From contig CAYJOD010000072.1 of assembly GCA_964371655.1 (NCBI GenBank), positions 1 through 33,255 on the forward strand: a stretch of DNA of 33,255 bases, given 5' to 3'. The position numbers and the translations under genes are program-made. Positions 7,090 through 15,683 of this stretch are shown piece after piece. The stretch is from CAZGSN01 sp964371655 (GTDB taxonomy: Bacteria; Desulfobacterota; Binatia; HRBIN30). The notes below the pieces were generated by a model. The model saw only the letters and a program-made list of their open reading frames with translations, was not told the DNA's origin and did not search any database. The first letter of the stretch is position 1. Every line of letters starts with the position of its first letter.

Positions 7090-7842
7090 TCATCGGAATA
7101 GATCCATCTGCCGGTCGCGGATGAGCGCCTTGCCGCTACCTTCGGCTGGCGTGAATTCGTAGCCGCGCACGAGGACGGCGGGGATGCCGTCGCCTTTGCG
7201 CATGAGCAGGCCGGCGGCGGCGGCGAGGGCGTCGGCGTGCGCGATGATGGTGTGGTGCAGCTCGCGACCGTTCATGTCGGTGCCGCCACGCAGATCGAGC
7301 AGGGCTTCCATCCCGGCGACGCCGAGGGCGAAGTCAACCAAACCCTCGCGCCAGGGGCGCCCGAAGGTGTCGGTGATCAGCACCGCGACATCGACGCCGT
7401 AGCGCGAGCGCAAGCCGGCGCGCAGCCCCTGTGCCGACGCATCGGGATCCTTTGGAAGCAGGATGACGCTGTCGGGATCGGAGCTGTTGGATTCGTCGAC
7501 GCCGGCGTTGGCGCACACCCACCCATAACCGGTTTCCACGATCAGGTGGCCGCGATCCATTTTGATGATGCGCGTGGTTTCGCCCAAGATGACCTCGATG
7601 ATCCGCGCATCCTTGCCGCTGGTCTGCTCGGCAATCTGCAGGGCGAAGGTGGATGCGGTGACCTCCGAGAGCCGGGCGATGCGTCCTTCCGCTTTCGAAA
7701 CGATCTTCTGACACATCACGACGATGTCACCCGCCTGGGCAGTGAGCCCACCGCGATCAAGGGCAGCCGCAAGCAATACGGCCAAATCATCTCCCGGCTG
7801 GATGACCGGGATGCCTAGAAGTGGGAGGAGGGAGAGTTGCAT
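7090..7842 (-). CDS. cofE: CofE, F420-0:gamma-glutamyl ligase
   Basis: 250 residues from the ATG at 7842; the longer open frame only reads back through an intergenic dyad. CofE adds glutamates to the lactyl group of coenzyme F420-0 using GTP. Family motifs are clear: IPVIQPGDDLAVLL, GDIVVMCQKIVSKAEGR, ETTRIIKMDRGHLIVETGYG, VCANAGVDESN, SRYGVDVAVLITDTFGRPWREG and the C-terminal ELHHTIIAHADALAAAAGLL. The size matches single-domain CofE; the nitroreductase-like domain fused in mycobacterial FbiB is absent. It lies downstream of cofD on the same strand with a 292-base gap filled by a nested dyad, so co-transcription is possible but not tight. Confidence 0.93.
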   Translation of the reverse strand: MQLSLLPLLGIPVIQPGDDLAVLLAAALDRGGLTAQAGDIVVMCQKIVSKAEGRIARLSEVTASTFALQIAEQTSGKDARIIEVILGETTRIIKMDRGHLIVETGYGWVCANAGVDESNSSDPDSVILLPKDPDASAQGLRAGLRSRYGVDVAVLITDTFGRPWREGLVDFALGVAGMEALLDLRGGTDMNGRELHHTIIAHADALAAAAGLLMRKGDGIPAVLVRGYEFTPAEGSGKALIRDRQMDLFR

Positions 7843-7858
7843 GCGGGGTCTCGGAAGT

Positions 7859-8138
7859 TTCACGGCAGAGGACACGGAGAGCACAGCCGGTATCTGTAAA
7901 GAAGCATCTTCATTCCACTTCTTCCTCTGTGTAACAAAGCCTCGAGTTCCTCGCCCCCGGAAGGATCTCGCGGCAAGGTCTACGCCGGAAGGATTCAACA
8001 GGAGGAAACGGAGGGAACAGAGGGCTTCCTCTCCGTTTCTGCAAATCTTTCTCTGTTCCCTCCGTTGGCTCCTGTTTAATTCTTTTCTTTGGTTCGGGCC
8101 AACGGTTGTGCTGGGTCCTCTGTGTCTCTGCGGTTCAC
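7859..8138. repeat. Nested dyad between cofD and cofE
   Basis: An inner hairpin pairs 7997-8022 with 8051-8077 at all but about two or three positions (shared core ACGGAGGGAACAGAG). An outer, weaker pair (7859-7887 with 8110-8138, GACACGGAG-type units) encloses it. The outer right arm overlaps the cofD stop codon (8135-8137), so the element abuts or supplies the gene end. Confidence 0.65.
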
Positions 8139-9088
8139 GATCTCATCTGTGTGCGGACGTGCTCGAGGACGACCTTCGCCAGCTGTACCGACTTGGCGCG
8201 CGTGGTCATCACCGTATCGGCGACGACGGCCTTCATGCCCAACGCCTCGATGCGGGGGGCTTGCTTGGCGTCGCGTTGATCGAGCACGAACATATCGACG
8301 AGGCCGCGATAGAGCGTGGCGACGCCGACGGCCGAGACTTCATGGCCGAGGCCGCGCAGCATGTGATGCAGCGGACCTTTGATGGGCACACCGGCGACGA
8401 TCGGGCTGATGGCCACGACCGGCGCGTGTGTGGATTGCAGTGTCTTCCTGACCCCGCGCAGGCCGAGGATGGGACCGATGCTGACGAAGGGATTGCTCGG
8501 CGGCAAGATGACGCAGCTGGCGTTGGCGATTGCTTCGCACACACCTGGTGCCGGACGCGCGTTGCGGGTGCCGCGCGCCTCGATCTTCAAAACGCGTCCG
8601 CGCCCACGGTCGTGAACGAGATAGCGCTGAAAGGGCAGGGGCGGCTTGCCGCGTACGGTGACGAAGGTGCGCACTGGATCGTCGCTCATCGGTAGGACGA
8701 GGGCACGTACGCGCAGAGCGCGGGCAATGGTCTTGCAGACTTCGGTGAGGGTGTGGCCACGTCGCAAGGCGTCGCTGCGAAAGATATGAGTGGCGAGATC
8801 GCGGTCGCCGAGTTGGAACCAAGTGTCGGGGTACAAACGTCCGAGTCGATCCAGGCACACAAACGAGTCGCCGCGAATTCCCCAACCTTGACCCGGCGCG
8901 ACGATGCCGGCCAGGGTGTAGAGAATGGTGTCGACGTCGGGCGAGACGTGCAGGCCGAAGAACTCTTCGTCGTCGCCGGTGTTGACGATGATGGTCAGGC
9001 GGCGCGGGTCGATGAGCGCATACAGGCCTCTCAAGAAGCGCGCTGCTCCCACCCCGCCCGCCAACACTGTCACGCGCTCGGTCTTCAT
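8135..9088 (-). CDS. cofD: CofD, 2-phospho-L-lactate transferase
   Basis: 317 residues from the ATG at 9088, which has a CAGGGC upstream; ATG 9103 would add five residues. Longer frames translate an intergenic repeat (CVSVSLCLCASV) and are not real. CofD transfers the phospholactyl (or phosphoenolpyruvyl) group from its guanosine diphosphate carrier onto the deazaflavin Fo. Visible motifs are VLAGGVGAARFLRGL at the start, NTGDDEEFFGLHVSPDVDTILYTLAG, FQLGDRDLATHIFRSDALRRG, ILPPSNPFVSIGPIL and VAISPIVAGVPIKGP. Size fits the family (about 310). The enzyme making the activated donor (CofC/FbiD) is not in the window. Confidence 0.94.
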   Translation of the reverse strand: MKTERVTVLAGGVGAARFLRGLYALIDPRRLTIIVNTGDDEEFFGLHVSPDVDTILYTLAGIVAPGQGWGIRGDSFVCLDRLGRLYPDTWFQLGDRDLATHIFRSDALRRGHTLTEVCKTIARALRVRALVLPMSDDPVRTFVTVRGKPPLPFQRYLVHDRGRGRVLKIEARGTRNARPAPGVCEAIANASCVILPPSNPFVSIGPILGLRGVRKTLQSTHAPVVAISPIVAGVPIKGPLHHMLRGLGHEVSAVGVATLYRGLVDMFVLDQRDAKQAPRIEALGMKAVVADTVMTTRAKSVQLAKVVLEHVRTQMRS

Positions 9089-9168
9089 CTGCGGCCCTGC
9101 CATACAACGTCGGTCGCTATTGCGGAACCCCTGGCGCCGATCGGGAAAGGAGAGCTCGGCAGAGTTTC

Positions 9169-9544
9169 TCACCACAGAGGCACAGAGACACAGAGACACA
9201 GAGACACAGAGAAATCCACGGCGGGCATGGGTATCCGTTGGATGTAAGGAAACCATTGCCACAAGAACTTGCCGCGGGGCGGGATGGAGACAATTGGCTT
9301 GAGCCCAAACACATCAATTCGGAACCACGGATTCCACGGATGGGCACGGATAGGAAGAGGAAAGACCTTCGTTCGGATCGGAAGAATTTGTCCGACAGAC
9401 TTCTCTGTTGCGGTCCGGCTCTAAGTTGGCGTCGTTGTTCTTCCTTATCCGTGTTGATCCGTGAAATCCGTGGCCCCAGCTGAGTGTTTCGGGTTGAGTG
9501 TGGATCAGATTCCTCTTCTCTGTGCCTCTGTGTCTCTGTGGTGA
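9169..9544. repeat. Nested two-tier dyad in the cofD-thiolase promoter gap
   Basis: The outer arms 9169-9195 and 9518-9544 match at 25 of 27 positions and consist of CACAGAG-type octamers; the left arm is further extended by three more ACACAGAG units. Inside lie 9321-9358 and 9439-9476, a second inverted pair built from CCACGGATT-type words. The 574-base gap between divergent cofD and thiolase genes holds nothing else recognisable apart from the thiolase ribosome binding site. Confidence 0.7.
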
Positions 9545-9662
9545 ATCCTTCCGGTGCGAAATGCGGGCGGAGCTTTGGGCTGCGCGCCTGGGGACGGGGG
9601 AGGGGGGGGTAGGCTTGAAGTGCGGGCGGTGCCAGATTGCGACGGCAGCGAAAGGATATCCA

Positions 9663-10862
9663 ATGAAGAAGATCTATCTCGCCAAGTATGCGCAGAGCCG
9701 TTTTGGAAATCTCGGCAACTACACCATCGAGGCGATGATTCGCGACGCCGGCGCCAACGAGCTCGAGGACGTCGACCGCAACGCCATCGAGCACATCGCG
9801 ATCGCCGGTTTGCTCACGCCGGTGCTCAACCACCAGCTACTCATCGCCGGCATGGTCGCCATGGACCCGGCCTACACCGCCAAGAGCATAAGAGGTGTGG
9901 TGAACGCCTGCGATTCGGGCGGTCTGGCCGTGCTCGATTGCGCGACGACGATCCTGGCTGGGCAGGCGCATGTGGCGCTGGCCATCGGCATTGAGAAGAT
10001 GCACCCGCTCGAGGGCAAGCTCGATTCGAAGCAGGTGGGCGAGGCGCTCGGTGCGGCCGCGCATCCGCAGGATCTGTTCCCGCCGTTCACCTTCCCGCAC
10101 TCGTTCGCGGTCATCATGGACCGTTACATGAAGGCGTACGGGTACAGCGAAGAGGACTTCGCCGTGATCCCGCCGCAGTTCTACGAGAACGCCGCCCACA
10201 ATCCGCTGGCGCACATGCATAAACCTAAGGCGCCGGTGACCAAGCAAGCCGTGCTCGAAAGCTACCGGCTCTTCCCCGATCCGTACTTGCCGCTCAAGCT
10301 CTTCGAGTGCTCGCAGATCTCCGACGGCTGGGCGCGCATCCTGGTGTGCGACGAGGAAGGGCTGAAGCAGCTCGGCATTCATCGGTCTGCCGCCACCGAG
10401 CTCGCCGGTTTCGCTCAGGCGACGGACAGCCTATCCATCGCGTCACGAGGTGAGAATCTACTCACGCCCGTCGGCGCGCGCCGGGCGTTCCAAGTGGCGA
10501 CACAGATGGCCGGCGTGACCGCGCCAGACGTCTCCCTCCAAGAGGTGCACGATTGTTTTTCGGTGATGGTGCCGCTGGCCTTGGAGATTACCGGTCTCGC
10601 TAAGCCGGGCGAGGGTCTGCGCTACTTCATGGCCGGCCGGGCGCGGCGCGACGGCGATTGTCCGATCAATACCTCCGGCGGGCTCATCGCCAAAGGCCAT
10701 CCGATCAGCGCCACCGGCATCGCCATGGTCGGATGGATCCATCAGCAGCTCCTCGGCAAGGCGCCCGCCGGCGCCCAGGTGGCGCGTGCCGAAATCGGTT
10801 CCACGCTGAACATCGGTGGGCCGATCTGCAGCACGGTGGCGACGGTGCAGAAGCCGGCGTGA
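9663..10862 (+). CDS. Thiolase, SCP-x/lipid-transfer type
   Basis: 399 residues from the ATG at 9663, preceded by AAAGGA (9651-9656). Thiolases make or cleave beta-ketoacyl-CoA. The nucleophilic Cys lies in VVNACDSGGLAVL (Cys83); later blocks are EVHDCFSVMVPLALEITGL, NTSGGLIAKGHPISATG with the catalytic His, and GGPICSTVATV near the end with the second Cys (389). The EVHDCF form and the length suggest the SCP-x (sterol carrier)-like branch rather than biosynthetic acetyl-CoA acetyltransferase, pointing to fatty acid or steroid side-chain degradation, but no partner acyl-CoA genes or DUF35 protein are adjacent. It is divergent from cofD across a repeat-filled gap and appears monocistronic. Confidence 0.88.
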   Translation: MKKIYLAKYAQSRFGNLGNYTIEAMIRDAGANELEDVDRNAIEHIAIAGLLTPVLNHQLLIAGMVAMDPAYTAKSIRGVVNACDSGGLAVLDCATTILAGQAHVALAIGIEKMHPLEGKLDSKQVGEALGAAAHPQDLFPPFTFPHSFAVIMDRYMKAYGYSEEDFAVIPPQFYENAAHNPLAHMHKPKAPVTKQAVLESYRLFPDPYLPLKLFECSQISDGWARILVCDEEGLKQLGIHRSAATELAGFAQATDSLSIASRGENLLTPVGARRAFQVATQMAGVTAPDVSLQEVHDCFSVMVPLALEITGLAKPGEGLRYFMAGRARRDGDCPINTSGGLIAKGHPISATGIAMVGWIHQQLLGKAPAGAQVARAEIGSTLNIGGPICSTVATVQKPA

Positions 10863-10977
10863 GCTGGGTCCGTTCAAGTTGGGAGGGGCGAGGCCACGTC
10901 CCCAGGCTGAGGGTTCGCATTCGATCGGTTCTCAGCGCGGCCGAACGGCCGCAGCGACCGTGAACCGTAGCGCCGAA

Positions 10978-11050
10978 AGGGTACCCACAAGGGGTACCCC
11001 TACAGGCTGGATTTCATGCAGATCGTAGGGGCAACCCTTGTGGTTGCCCT
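10978..11050. repeat. Imperfect dyad (GTAGGGGCAACCC type)
   Basis: 10978-11003 pairs with 11025-11050 at 22 of 26 positions around a 21-base loop. It stands about 115 bases after the thiolase stop and could act as a terminator or RNA stabiliser, without a T-run. Confidence 0.65.
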
Positions 11051-11134
11051 GGTTGCTTTAGGTCGGAGCGGGATCCGCGTGACGCGCTACCTCAAGAATC
11101 GTCGCGACGCGAAATGATTTTCGGAAGTCGTAGA

Positions 11135-11399
11135 CTAGCGCGGGCTGCTTGCCCGCAACCCAAGCAAGGCCGGTGTTTGGAAGCACTCCCTCTCCCGCAA
11201 TACCTGCGGGAGAGGGTCGGGGTGAGGGATCCGTCTTTTCCCAATGCTTCCACCCGATGACCCTCACCCTAACCCTCTCCCGCGCCGGAAGTGGCGCGGG
11301 CGAGGGGAGCTAGCCTTGCCGCCGAACTGAAGAATCTTCGCGCGCCGACAAGATTCTGAACATGAGTAGTCTAGCGCGGGCTGCTTGCCCGCAACCCAA
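11135..11399. repeat. Two exact 29-base direct repeats flanking hairpins
   Basis: 11135-11163 and 11371-11399 are identical over 29 bases (beginning CTAGCGCGGGCTGCTTGCCC) and in the same orientation. Each contains the mini-hairpin GCGGGC-TGCTT-GCCCGC. They bracket the double hairpin at 11188-11306. Confidence 0.75.
11188..11306. repeat. Double hairpin (CCCTCTCCCGC family)
   Basis: The first hairpin is perfect: CCCTCTCCCGCA (11188-11199) with TGCGGGAGAGGG (11205-11216) around ATACC. The second pairs 11273-11286 with 11293-11306 at 13 of 14. Between them GGTGAGGG near 11221 and CCCTCACC near 11261 are complementary, so the whole stretch can also fold as one long dyad. Confidence 0.75.
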
Positions 11400-11409
11400 T
11401 GGCCCACGC

Positions 11410-11494
11410 CGCATATCGCGAATCGCTGGTCGCGTATCGCTCGGAAAACAGAAGTGCGGTCCGACGATACGCGATATGCCATATGCGATACGCG
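11410..11494. repeat. Dyad of TATCGCG-type words
   Basis: 11410-11439 and 11465-11494 are inverted copies at about 23 of 30 positions, built from degenerate CGCGTATCG units. Confidence 0.55.
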
Positions 11495-11895
11495 TTCGAA
11501 AATCTTCGCGCCACGCGACGATCCCGGAGATTCGTAATTCAGAGGATTGGGAGATCCCAGGAATCACCGCTCCCTCAGGCTCGCGGCTCAGGTCGAGATC
11601 CGCAGGTTTGCGCCATGTCAGAGCCGCGCGCGTAAGCAAGCGGTCAGCGGGTGAACGTTTCCGTGGATGCACGGTACCCCATGCCCCGGCCCCCCTTCCA
11701 AGTGATGTATGCAGCCTTCCCCGAGTGCGGTATCGTCCCCGCATGCCCGTATGAGGACCTTCGATGGTCCGTGCAGGGCTTTCGTGTGGCGGCATGAACA
11801 CTGGGTTTCCGAGCTAGGTTTCGACGCAAGTATACGCAGCGGCGCTGTCGGTGCCTCGGGTTCATGGTCGTGCCCAGGGAAGGAGCGACGGATCG

Positions 11896-14800
11896 ATGAA
11901 ACTGCGCAAGACCTTCAGGACTTTCCGGCCAGCCCTGCGGCTGCGCGTCGTGCTGCTGCTCGCCACCGGCACCGCGGCGGGATCGACGGCGGCGATAGAC
12001 ACGGTGTTGGCCGCAGCGCCTGCGTGCGTCGGTGACTACGACGGCGACGGTAACGTTACGATGGACGAGATCATCGTAACCGTGAACGCCGTGCTCGACG
12101 GCGGCGACACGAACGTGAATGTCGGCGACGTTGTCACCGCCGTCAACAACGCCCGCAGCCGTTGCCCGCAACCGCTCACTCCAACCCCGACCGCGACGCC
12201 TTCGACCACTGGTCCCTGCGTGCCGACGCCGTCGAACATGGTTGCCTGGTGGCCGCTGGACGAACCCACCGGCAGCGGCGTGGTGTCGGACATCGGCTTG
12301 CCGATCGCGAATGACGGCACGTCGCAGCCCGGGGCGATCGGTGCGGGTGGTCCCAACGCCGTCGCGGGCAACCTGGTGACGAATCCGCCCGACAGCGCGT
12401 TGTTCTTCTACTCGCCGACGACCTATGTGGAGGTTCCTCCCAGCGCCGACCTAAACCTCAATGACCTGACCGTGGACGGCTGGGTCGGTCTGCTGCCCGG
12501 GCCGTGGACAGCCGGTACCACAAGTCTCCACGTCTATCCGCTCGTCGATAAACTCAATCTGGCAAGCAACACCGGCTATGCGTTCTACGTCGAGGTCGAA
12601 ACCACGTGCTCCGGCTGCAACCCACCGCCGCCTGGGGGGGCGTCATCGACGACGAACATGCGTCTGGTCCTCGCCCTCGGAAACGGCGCCCTCAACATCT
12701 ATCGGAGCGTCCCCTTCTACAGTGGCAGCGGCACCGTGTTTCCATTTCCAACGCCGCCGACACAGCTGGCACCGACCCAGCCACCCTCGTGGCTGCACGC
12801 CGCAGTGGTGCTCGACCACGGGCAAAGCGTCATCAAATTCTACTACAACGGTGCTGTCCTCGCGCTCTACCCCAATCCCGTCGTCGCCTTGAACAACAAT
12901 GATCCCTTGTGGGTCGGCGGCACGCGGCTGTACGGCACCTCGCACGCGCCGGCATTCACCGAGTTCAAGCTCAACGAGATCGAGGTCTTCAACGTCCCCT
13001 TGCCGCAATCGGATCTGCAGTCGATTGCCCACTCGAGCGGCGGAAAATGCAAGCCGTGCGGCTTCATCGGACCGCGCATGTGCGGCGGCACCTGCCCCAA
13101 TCCGAACGACGTGTGCCGGCCACGGCCCGACGACTCCGGCTGCTTCTGCAATTCGGAAGAGCCGTTTCCCACACCGACGCCGACCAGCTTGCGCTCCGCA
13201 ACTCCGACGCGCACCACCACCAGAACCCCTACATCGACACGCACGTCCGGCGACATCCTTCGCACCGCGACACCGACTCGCACCCCGACTTCGATGACTG
13301 CGACGCCGACTGGCACGCAATGTGTGCCGACGCCGTCGAGCATGATCGCCTGGTGGAAGTTGAACGAGCTCACGGGTAGCGTGAGCGTTGTGGATATCGG
13401 CGGATCGCCCGCCCACAATGGAACATCACAGCAGGGGCCGATCGGCGCGAATGGTCCTGTCTCCGTCCCGGGCAACCTGGGTACGAATCCACCCGACACC
13501 GCTTTGCTCTTCTCCACTCCGGCTACGTACGTCGAGGTCCCTGCTACCAGCGACCTCGAGCTCGTCAACTCCGACCTCACCATCGACGCCTGGATCGAAT
13601 CAATTGAGGTCCACCCGGTCCTTCCAGGCACCATTCATGTCGTCGAGCCGATCGTGGACAAGCTGGGCAGCGGCAACACCGGATATGCCCTCTATCTGGA
13701 GATCACCGCGACTTGTCTTGCCTGCCCCGCGTCGGGTCTGGCGCCTCCGGGGACTCAGCAGACGGTCGACATGCGTCTCGTGTTCGCGATCGGCGACGGG
13801 GCCAACATGTTCTTCTACCCGAGCATCTCCATTTACCCGGGGGGTAGTGGCGGCGTGTACGGCGTAAACCCGCAGATCCCGATCGCTCCGCCATGGCCCG
13901 CCGGGTGGATGCACCTCACCGTGAGCATCGATCGCAGCGCCGGCAACGTCGGCACCTTCTACTTGAACGGGAACACCAAGGGCAGCTTCACTCCGGTTAC
14001 GGGTCAGAACAGTGGCAGCACCGTGCCTTTCTGGATCGGCGGCACCAGGTTGGTCCCAACCACCGTCCCGTTCCATGGCGAGATCGTGATCAACGAGCTT
14101 GAGATTTTCGACGCGGCACTCTCGCAAGCGGACATCCAGTCGATCGTCAACGCCCCCGACGGGAAGTGCACGCCGGTCCCGACGATTACCGCAACGCCTG
14201 CAACCGCGACACCGACACGCACGCCGTCGCGATCGCCGTCGGCCACCGTCAGTCGCACGGCGACGGACACCCGCACGGCGACAAGGTCGCCGAGTCCTAC
14301 GCCCAGCACGACGTCGACGGCGACCATCACCTCCACCCGCGCACCGACGGCAACGCCGACGGTGACCCGCAGCGCCTCGCCGACCCCGACCGCCACTCCC
14401 TGTTGTCGATTCCCGATCTCCTTGAACATTGCCAGCGGGCAAGCGCCGGGTGGGCAGAGCGATCCAGCTTGGCAGCTCATCTCCGCTCCGGCGGGCACCA
14501 CGGGCGGTTCCGGACCCCATCCCGCCGTCGTGATCGCGCCGGCCAATGGTGGCTGGAATAACCTGCCGGGTTCGCAGTGGACCTCGGCGAATACCGACTG
14601 CGTGAACACCATCGCCTACGGTTGCCCGAGCGGGACATACTCCTACGAGCTGTGCTGGAGCCAACTCTGTTACCTTGACGGGGCGTTGTCTCTGAGTCTG
14701 CTCGCCGACAACAGCGCCACGGTCTTTCTCAACGGTAATTTGATCGGGTCCACCACCGGCGGCTTCACGACCCCGACCACGATCGCTTTTGCCGACCCCG

Positions 14801-15057
14801 GCCCCAGCTCGAGGAACTGTTTGCGAGTCGACGTCGCGAACAGTCCGGACTTCTACGGTAATGGAACAGCCACCGGCATGAACCTGAGTGCATCGCTGAC
14901 AGGGTGTGTAAGCCTCCTGCCGCCCGCGCCCACGAGCACGCCGACTGTGACCGCGTCGTTCACGCCCGGTTGTCCCGGAGCCATGTGCACACCGACGCCG
15001 ACCCGCACACCGACGACGACCAGGACGAGGACGCCGAACGGCCCGCCACCGGCCTGA
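11896..15057 (+). CDS. Large secreted protein: dockerin-like, two LamG-like and a C-terminal domain
   Basis: 1053 residues from the ATG at 11896 (AGGAG at 11881). A signal peptide ends near LAAAPAC. Residues 44-90 form a Ca-binding dockerin-like segment (DYDGDGNVTMDE, closed by Cys44 and Cys90). After a TPT linker come two concanavalin-like LamG modules that are clear duplicates: CVPTPSNMVAWWPLDEPTG (from about 108) and CVPTPSSMIAWWKLNELTG (from about 476), each ending with a WVGGTRL or WIGGTRL strand and a NEIEVF or NELEIF strand. A Cys-rich patch (CGGTCPNPNDVC) follows the first module. From about 836 a third, different beta-rich domain starts at CCRFPISLNIASG, and the protein ends in another TPTRTPT tail. 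It is probably extracellular and may bind glycans or matrix, but no ligand can be read. Confidence 0.82.
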   Translation: MKLRKTFRTFRPALRLRVVLLLATGTAAGSTAAIDTVLAAAPACVGDYDGDGNVTMDEIIVTVNAVLDGGDTNVNVGDVVTAVNNARSRCPQPLTPTPTATPSTTGPCVPTPSNMVAWWPLDEPTGSGVVSDIGLPIANDGTSQPGAIGAGGPNAVAGNLVTNPPDSALFFYSPTTYVEVPPSADLNLNDLTVDGWVGLLPGPWTAGTTSLHVYPLVDKLNLASNTGYAFYVEVETTCSGCNPPPPGGASSTTNMRLVLALGNGALNIYRSVPFYSGSGTVFPFPTPPTQLAPTQPPSWLHAAVVLDHGQSVIKFYYNGAVLALYPNPVVALNNNDPLWVGGTRLYGTSHAPAFTEFKLNEIEVFNVPLPQSDLQSIAHSSGGKCKPCGFIGPRMCGGTCPNPNDVCRPRPDDSGCFCNSEEPFPTPTPTSLRSATPTRTTTRTPTSTRTSGDILRTATPTRTPTSMTATPTGTQCVPTPSSMIAWWKLNELTGSVSVVDIGGSPAHNGTSQQGPIGANGPVSVPGNLGTNPPDTALLFSTPATYVEVPATSDLELVNSDLTIDAWIESIEVHPVLPGTIHVVEPIVDKLGSGNTGYALYLEITATCLACPASGLAPPGTQQTVDMRLVFAIGDGANMFFYPSISIYPGGSGGVYGVNPQIPIAPPWPAGWMHLTVSIDRSAGNVGTFYLNGNTKGSFTPVTGQNSGSTVPFWIGGTRLVPTTVPFHGEIVINELEIFDAALSQADIQSIVNAPDGKCTPVPTITATPATATPTRTPSRSPSATVSRTATDTRTATRSPSPTPSTTSTATITSTRAPTATPTVTRSASPTPTATPCCRFPISLNIASGQAPGGQSDPAWQLISAPAGTTGGSGPHPAVVIAPANGGWNNLPGSQWTSANTDCVNTIAYGCPSGTYSYELCWSQLCYLDGALSLSLLADNSATVFLNGNLIGSTTGGFTTPTTIAFADPGPSSRNCLRVDVANSPDFYGNGTATGMNLSASLTGCVSLLPPAPTSTPTVTASFTPGCPGAMCTPTPTRTPTTTRTRTPNGPPPA

Positions 15058-15060
15058 GGA

Positions 15061-15211
15061 GCTTTGCCCAATAATTCGGTTCCGGGTTCGGAGTTCCGCC
15101 TTTAGGCGGTCTCAGCGGAATGCCAGCATTCCAGTTGGCGCCGCCTAAAGGCGGAACTCCAAACGCTCCGCGTGTTGCTTGCACACGGGCCGACGAATTG
15201 TTGGGCAAAGC
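15061..15211. repeat. 151-bp MITE-like element with terminal and internal inverted repeats
   Basis: The ends GCTTTGCCCAATAATTCG (15061-15078) and CGAATTGTTGGGCAAAGC (15194-15211) are inverted copies at 17 of 18. Inside, GGAGTTCCGCCTTTAGGCGG (15090-15109) pairs perfectly with 15141-15160. The element begins four bases after the stop of the LamG gene. No transposase and no obvious target-site duplication were seen. Confidence 0.75.
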
Positions 15212-15380
15212 CGGCCTGAGGGCAGACGGAGATGGATGAGGGGATGCAATACCACGCCAGAAATCCGAGGGAACCTCGGGTGTAAGCCGTGTGTTGAAGA
15301 TCGACGGCAGCGTTTATGACCCATGTCCCGATCATCAAGTTCTGCTTGTTCCCAAATTGGGAATCCAGTACGGTAGCGAG

Positions 15381-15683
15381 GTGCGGATCATCGCCAAGCG
15401 CACCCTGCGGCTCTTTTGGGAAGGTCATCGCCGTTACGCCGACGCAAAGCGGGCCTTGGAGGGTTGGCACGCCCAGGTCGTTCAAGCAGACTGGGCCACC
15501 CCAGCTGACATCAAGGGTCAGTATGGGGATGCGAGCATTCTGAAACGGGGCCGAGTCGTGTTCAATATTTGCGGGAACAAGTACCGGCTGGTCGTACAGA
15601 TCAACTACCCTTACCGGGTTGTCTACATCCGATTCGTGGGGACCCATGCGCAGTACGATCAGATCGACGTGGAGACAGTATGA
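15381..15683 (+). CDS. higB: HigB-family toxin
   Basis: 100 residues from a GTG at 15381; the upstream in-frame extension from 15291 does not resemble the family. The start VRIIAKRTLRLFWEGH, then WHAQVVQADWATPADIKGQYG, RVVFNICGNKYRLVVQINY and the ending YIRFVGTHAQYDQIDVETV match HigB mRNA-cleaving toxins along the full length. The stop overlaps the antitoxin start by four bases (ATGA). Toxin-first order is typical of higBA. The ribosome binding site is weak, which fits low toxin translation. It follows the 151-bp MITE-like element. Confidence 0.9.
   Translation: MRIIAKRTLRLFWEGHRRYADAKRALEGWHAQVVQADWATPADIKGQYGDASILKRGRVVFNICGNKYRLVVQINYPYRVVYIRFVGTHAQYDQIDVETV

Larger units (their letters stand above)
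10863..11895. other. 1 kb gene-free repeat cluster
   Basis: No believable gene lies in these 1033 bases. It contains at least four separate dyad or hairpin elements and one exact direct repeat (listed individually). The end near 11879 carries the ribosome binding site of the next gene. Confidence 0.65.

Noticed and set aside
9089..9262. N-terminal extension of CofD with a hydrophobic CVSVSLCLCASV segment, resembling a signal peptide
   Set aside because: It is encoded by the CACAGAG repeat arm; CofD is cytoplasmic and the family start is at MKTERVTVLAGG.
9498..9662. N-terminal extension of the thiolase (FLFSVPLCLCGES) resembling a membrane segment
   Set aside because: It is the translation of the right repeat arm; a ribosome binding site and the family start are at 9663.
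11135..11399. Repeats considered as a CRISPR array
   Set aside because: Only two copies, spaced 207 bases apart, with hairpins between and no cas genes.
14160..14400. Periodic CCGACGGCGACGC-type sequence considered as a DNA tandem repeat element
   Set aside because: It is explained by the in-frame Thr/Pro-rich linker of the LamG protein.
13600..14664. 354-residue minus-strand open frame inside the LamG gene
   Set aside because: A low-complexity shadow frame of a high-GC gene with TPT linker repeats; the plus strand has signal peptide, duplicated domains and a ribosome binding site.
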